Source of the DNA: Gammaproteobacteria bacterium | GTDB taxonomy: Bacteria > Pseudomonadota > Gammaproteobacteria > Eutrophobiales > Eutrophobiaceae | DNA: 64,000 nucleotides | Reading direction: 5' to 3' | Assembly: GCA_022826885.1 (NCBI GenBank) | Contig: JAJDUB010000070.1 | Location: 60,606 to 124,605 of the forward strand | In this document: piece after piece, positions 62,704 to 64,000 of the stretch | Numbering within the stretch: position 1 is the first letter of the stretch | How the letters are laid out: each line of letters opens with the position of its first letter | Notes under the pieces: generated by a model | Seen by the model: the letters and a program-made list of their open reading frames with translations, nothing else | What the model was told of the DNA's origin: nothing | Databases searched by the model: none | Program-made: the position numbers and the translations under genes

Positions 62704-62754
62704 GGGGACGGACCCCGGCTTACAGCATGCCGGGGCAGGCTTAAATCCGTCCCC
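62704..62754. terminator. REP-like hairpin between convergent hppD and AraC gene
   Basis: Arms GGGGACGGA (62704-62712) and TCCGTCCCC (62746-62754) enclose an internal GCATGC-containing hairpin. It is homologous to the element at 41711. It starts 2 nt after the hppD stop and ends 6 nt before the AraC stop. There is no T-tract, so termination activity is uncertain. Confidence 0.6.
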
Positions 62755-62760
62755 GGAGAA

Positions 62761-63750
62761 TTAACGTCTGCCGATGCCGCCTTTCGTTACGGAGGGCAAT
62801 TCCCCGAAAAGCTGGTGGTAGTCCCGGGCAAAGCGGCCCAGGTGCCAGATACCCCATTTTGCCGCGATGTCGCCCAGGGTGCCGGGTTCCCTCAACATGA
62901 TTTCCCTCCGGATATTATTGAGACGCAGGGCCCTGATGTACCTAGCGGGGCTCATTTTGATGTTCTCATTGAATACGTATTCCAGCGTGCGCCGTGACGT
63001 CGTCAACTCCTCACACAGTTTCCCGACAGTCAATTCCTCACAGATGTTGTCCTTGATGATGTCGAGAGCATCATGAAACAGGCGGTGGTGCCTGGTTATC
63101 GTGGTGATGCCGGATTTGGTCCTGCTCTGATCCTTCCTTGTAATAAACACCGAACATATCGTTTCTATCAGGGCATTTTTCAGCGCCGCCAACTGGTTCG
63201 TACTTTCCAGTGAAAGATGTGCCTTATCCGCCCCGGAATGGAAATCTTCCAGTATTGAAACCAGTGGCCGGGTTTCTTTTTCGTTCTGAATGAGTATATA
63301 TGGAAGATAATCCGGGCTGAACAGGTCCAACTCCCGGTACTGGTGTTGCAGCGCCCGCTTCAGCAAATCGCAGGAAACATGGACGATACAGATTTTCATG
63401 TCCGGTGATGAGATGCCCTCCATCTCGGAACCGGGAGGTAAAATAAACGCCGCGCCTTTCGGGAAAGGTTCACAGTTCAACACCAGCGTCCTGTCGGTAT
63501 TCATCAGCAGGCCGATTGCGTAATAATCACGCGGGACCAGGGCGTTTTGATACAGCACCTGGTTGGTCTTCTCAAAGAACAGGCTTAGTTCCGGATCCAC
63601 ATCACAGGTGGTAAAAGTGCCGCGAAAAGAGCCCCTGCTGATCTGCTGGTAGGATTGATCGTAACCGGTCAGCCGCGCCGCCTGTTCATCGATGTCCCGG
63701 TGATGAAGTTTCCTGATCAGGGGGTTTTTTGCGCAAATCGGATAATCCAT
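62761..63750 (-). CDS. AraC-family transcriptional regulator
   Basis: The 329-aa protein has an N-terminal sensor domain (residues about 1-215) and a C-terminal AraC DNA-binding domain: LTVGKLCEELTTSRRTLEYVFNENIKMSPARYIRALRLNNIRREI and DIAAKWGIWHLGRFARDYHQLFGELPSV. The 'KWGIWHLGRFARDYHQLFGE' variant of the second HTH is typical of the EutR-like subgroup. It is divergent from the TonB receptor at 63879, with 128 bp between, and likely controls it. The ligand is unknown. Confidence 0.9.
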   Translation of the reverse strand: MDYPICAKNPLIRKLHHRDIDEQAARLTGYDQSYQQISRGSFRGTFTTCDVDPELSLFFEKTNQVLYQNALVPRDYYAIGLLMNTDRTLVLNCEPFPKGAAFILPPGSEMEGISSPDMKICIVHVSCDLLKRALQHQYRELDLFSPDYLPYILIQNEKETRPLVSILEDFHSGADKAHLSLESTNQLAALKNALIETICSVFITRKDQSRTKSGITTITRHHRLFHDALDIIKDNICEELTVGKLCEELTTSRRTLEYVFNENIKMSPARYIRALRLNNIRREIMLREPGTLGDIAAKWGIWHLGRFARDYHQLFGELPSVTKGGIGRR

Positions 63751-63878
63751 CGCACGTATTCACCAAATCTGTTTGAAAAATACGACTTTCTTGCGCATTG
63801 GGGATAACACTCCCTTAATTCAAGCAGTAATACTGTTACTTGTCAAATCATCCGACTGCATCTGTTACGGAGGTAGTA

Positions 63879-64000
63879 ATGATTAAAAAGAATATTATCA
63901 CCCACGTTCGGCATGGGTGTTTGTTTCTGCTGTTCATGGTAGCGGCGACGGCAGGCCAGACCCAGGTCATCGAGGAGATCATCGTCACCGCGACCAAGCG
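63879..64000 (+). CDS. TonB-dependent receptor, N-terminal part (cut by window edge)
   Basis: The ATG at 63879 has GGAGG 5 nt upstream. The visible 40 residues are a signal peptide (HGCLFLLFMVAATAGQ) and the plug start VIEEIIVTATKR, as in the other receptors here. It runs off the right end. It is divergent from the AraC regulator at 62761. Confidence 0.88.
   Translation, partial: MIKKNIITHVRHGCLFLLFMVAATAGQTQVIEEIIVTATK

Overview
The window looks like the chromosome of a free-living or host-associated, uncultured-type gammaproteobacterium. It carries the gammaproteobacterial housekeeping block rsmB-fmt-def / dprA-topA-purE-tsaC, four TonB-dependent receptors (one cut by the window end), many CoA-ligase, thiolase and flavin-oxidoreductase genes, several Tat-exported enzymes, and dispersed REP-like palindromes. 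No tRNA, rRNA, CRISPR array, integrase or insertion sequence is visible. No gene-free stretch exceeds 300 bases. The genus cannot be named from this sequence alone.

Layout. (1) 1-12.1 kb: the start of a phytoene-dehydrogenase-like oxidoreductase, a TonB-dependent receptor, then a co-directional catabolic run (Tat-exported spermidine-dehydrogenase-like flavoprotein, acyl-CoA ligase, class III aminotransferase, Rieske oxygenase, MFS transporter), followed by an opposing MFS and an IclR regulator. This reads as uptake and breakdown of an amine or N-methylated compound. (2) 12.2-30.3 kb: a complete type 1 BREX phage-defence locus on the minus strand (brxA, brxB, brxC, pglX, extra genes, pglZ, brxL). 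Between pglX and pglZ sit three passenger genes: a 1179-aa protein with a nuclease-like N-terminus, an SMC/ABC-like ATPase and a TOPRIM-like DUF4276 protein (a PARIS/OLD-like pair). A diverged copy of the last ~30 codons of pglX lies between the 1179-aa gene and the ATPase, which marks the scar of a later insertion or pglX swap. (3) 30.4-38.2 kb: housekeeping genes for rRNA methylation, formyl-Met-tRNA, deformylation, DNA processing, topoisomerase I, purine synthesis and t6A modification. (4) 38.3-58 kb: accessory metabolism with two TonB receptors, nucleoside hydrolase, berberine-bridge-type oxidase, threonine-dehydratase-like enzyme, CoA ligase, GMC oxidoreductase, GPH transporter, four NTF2/SnoaL-like proteins, a ribbon-helix-helix/nucleotidyltransferase pair resembling a toxin-antitoxin system, and a DUF35/thiolase-like pair. 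(5) 58-64 kb: APS kinase, a 3-hydroxyacyl-CoA dehydrogenase, an octopine-dehydrogenase-like enzyme and a MarR regulator, divergent from hppD (4-hydroxyphenylpyruvate dioxygenase), whose promoter is overlaid by two MarR-type palindromes; then an AraC regulator divergent from a truncated TonB receptor.

The most unusual parts are the layered BREX island (relic of the pglX tail, nuclease-like 1179-aa protein, clustered inverted repeats between brxC and pglX), five copies of an exactly 67-bp palindromic element family, a near-textbook operator/promoter in front of hppD, and a GMC oxidoreductase without a canonical start codon. Starts were moved from the longest open frame wherever a ribosome binding site or family length argued for it; each case is stated.
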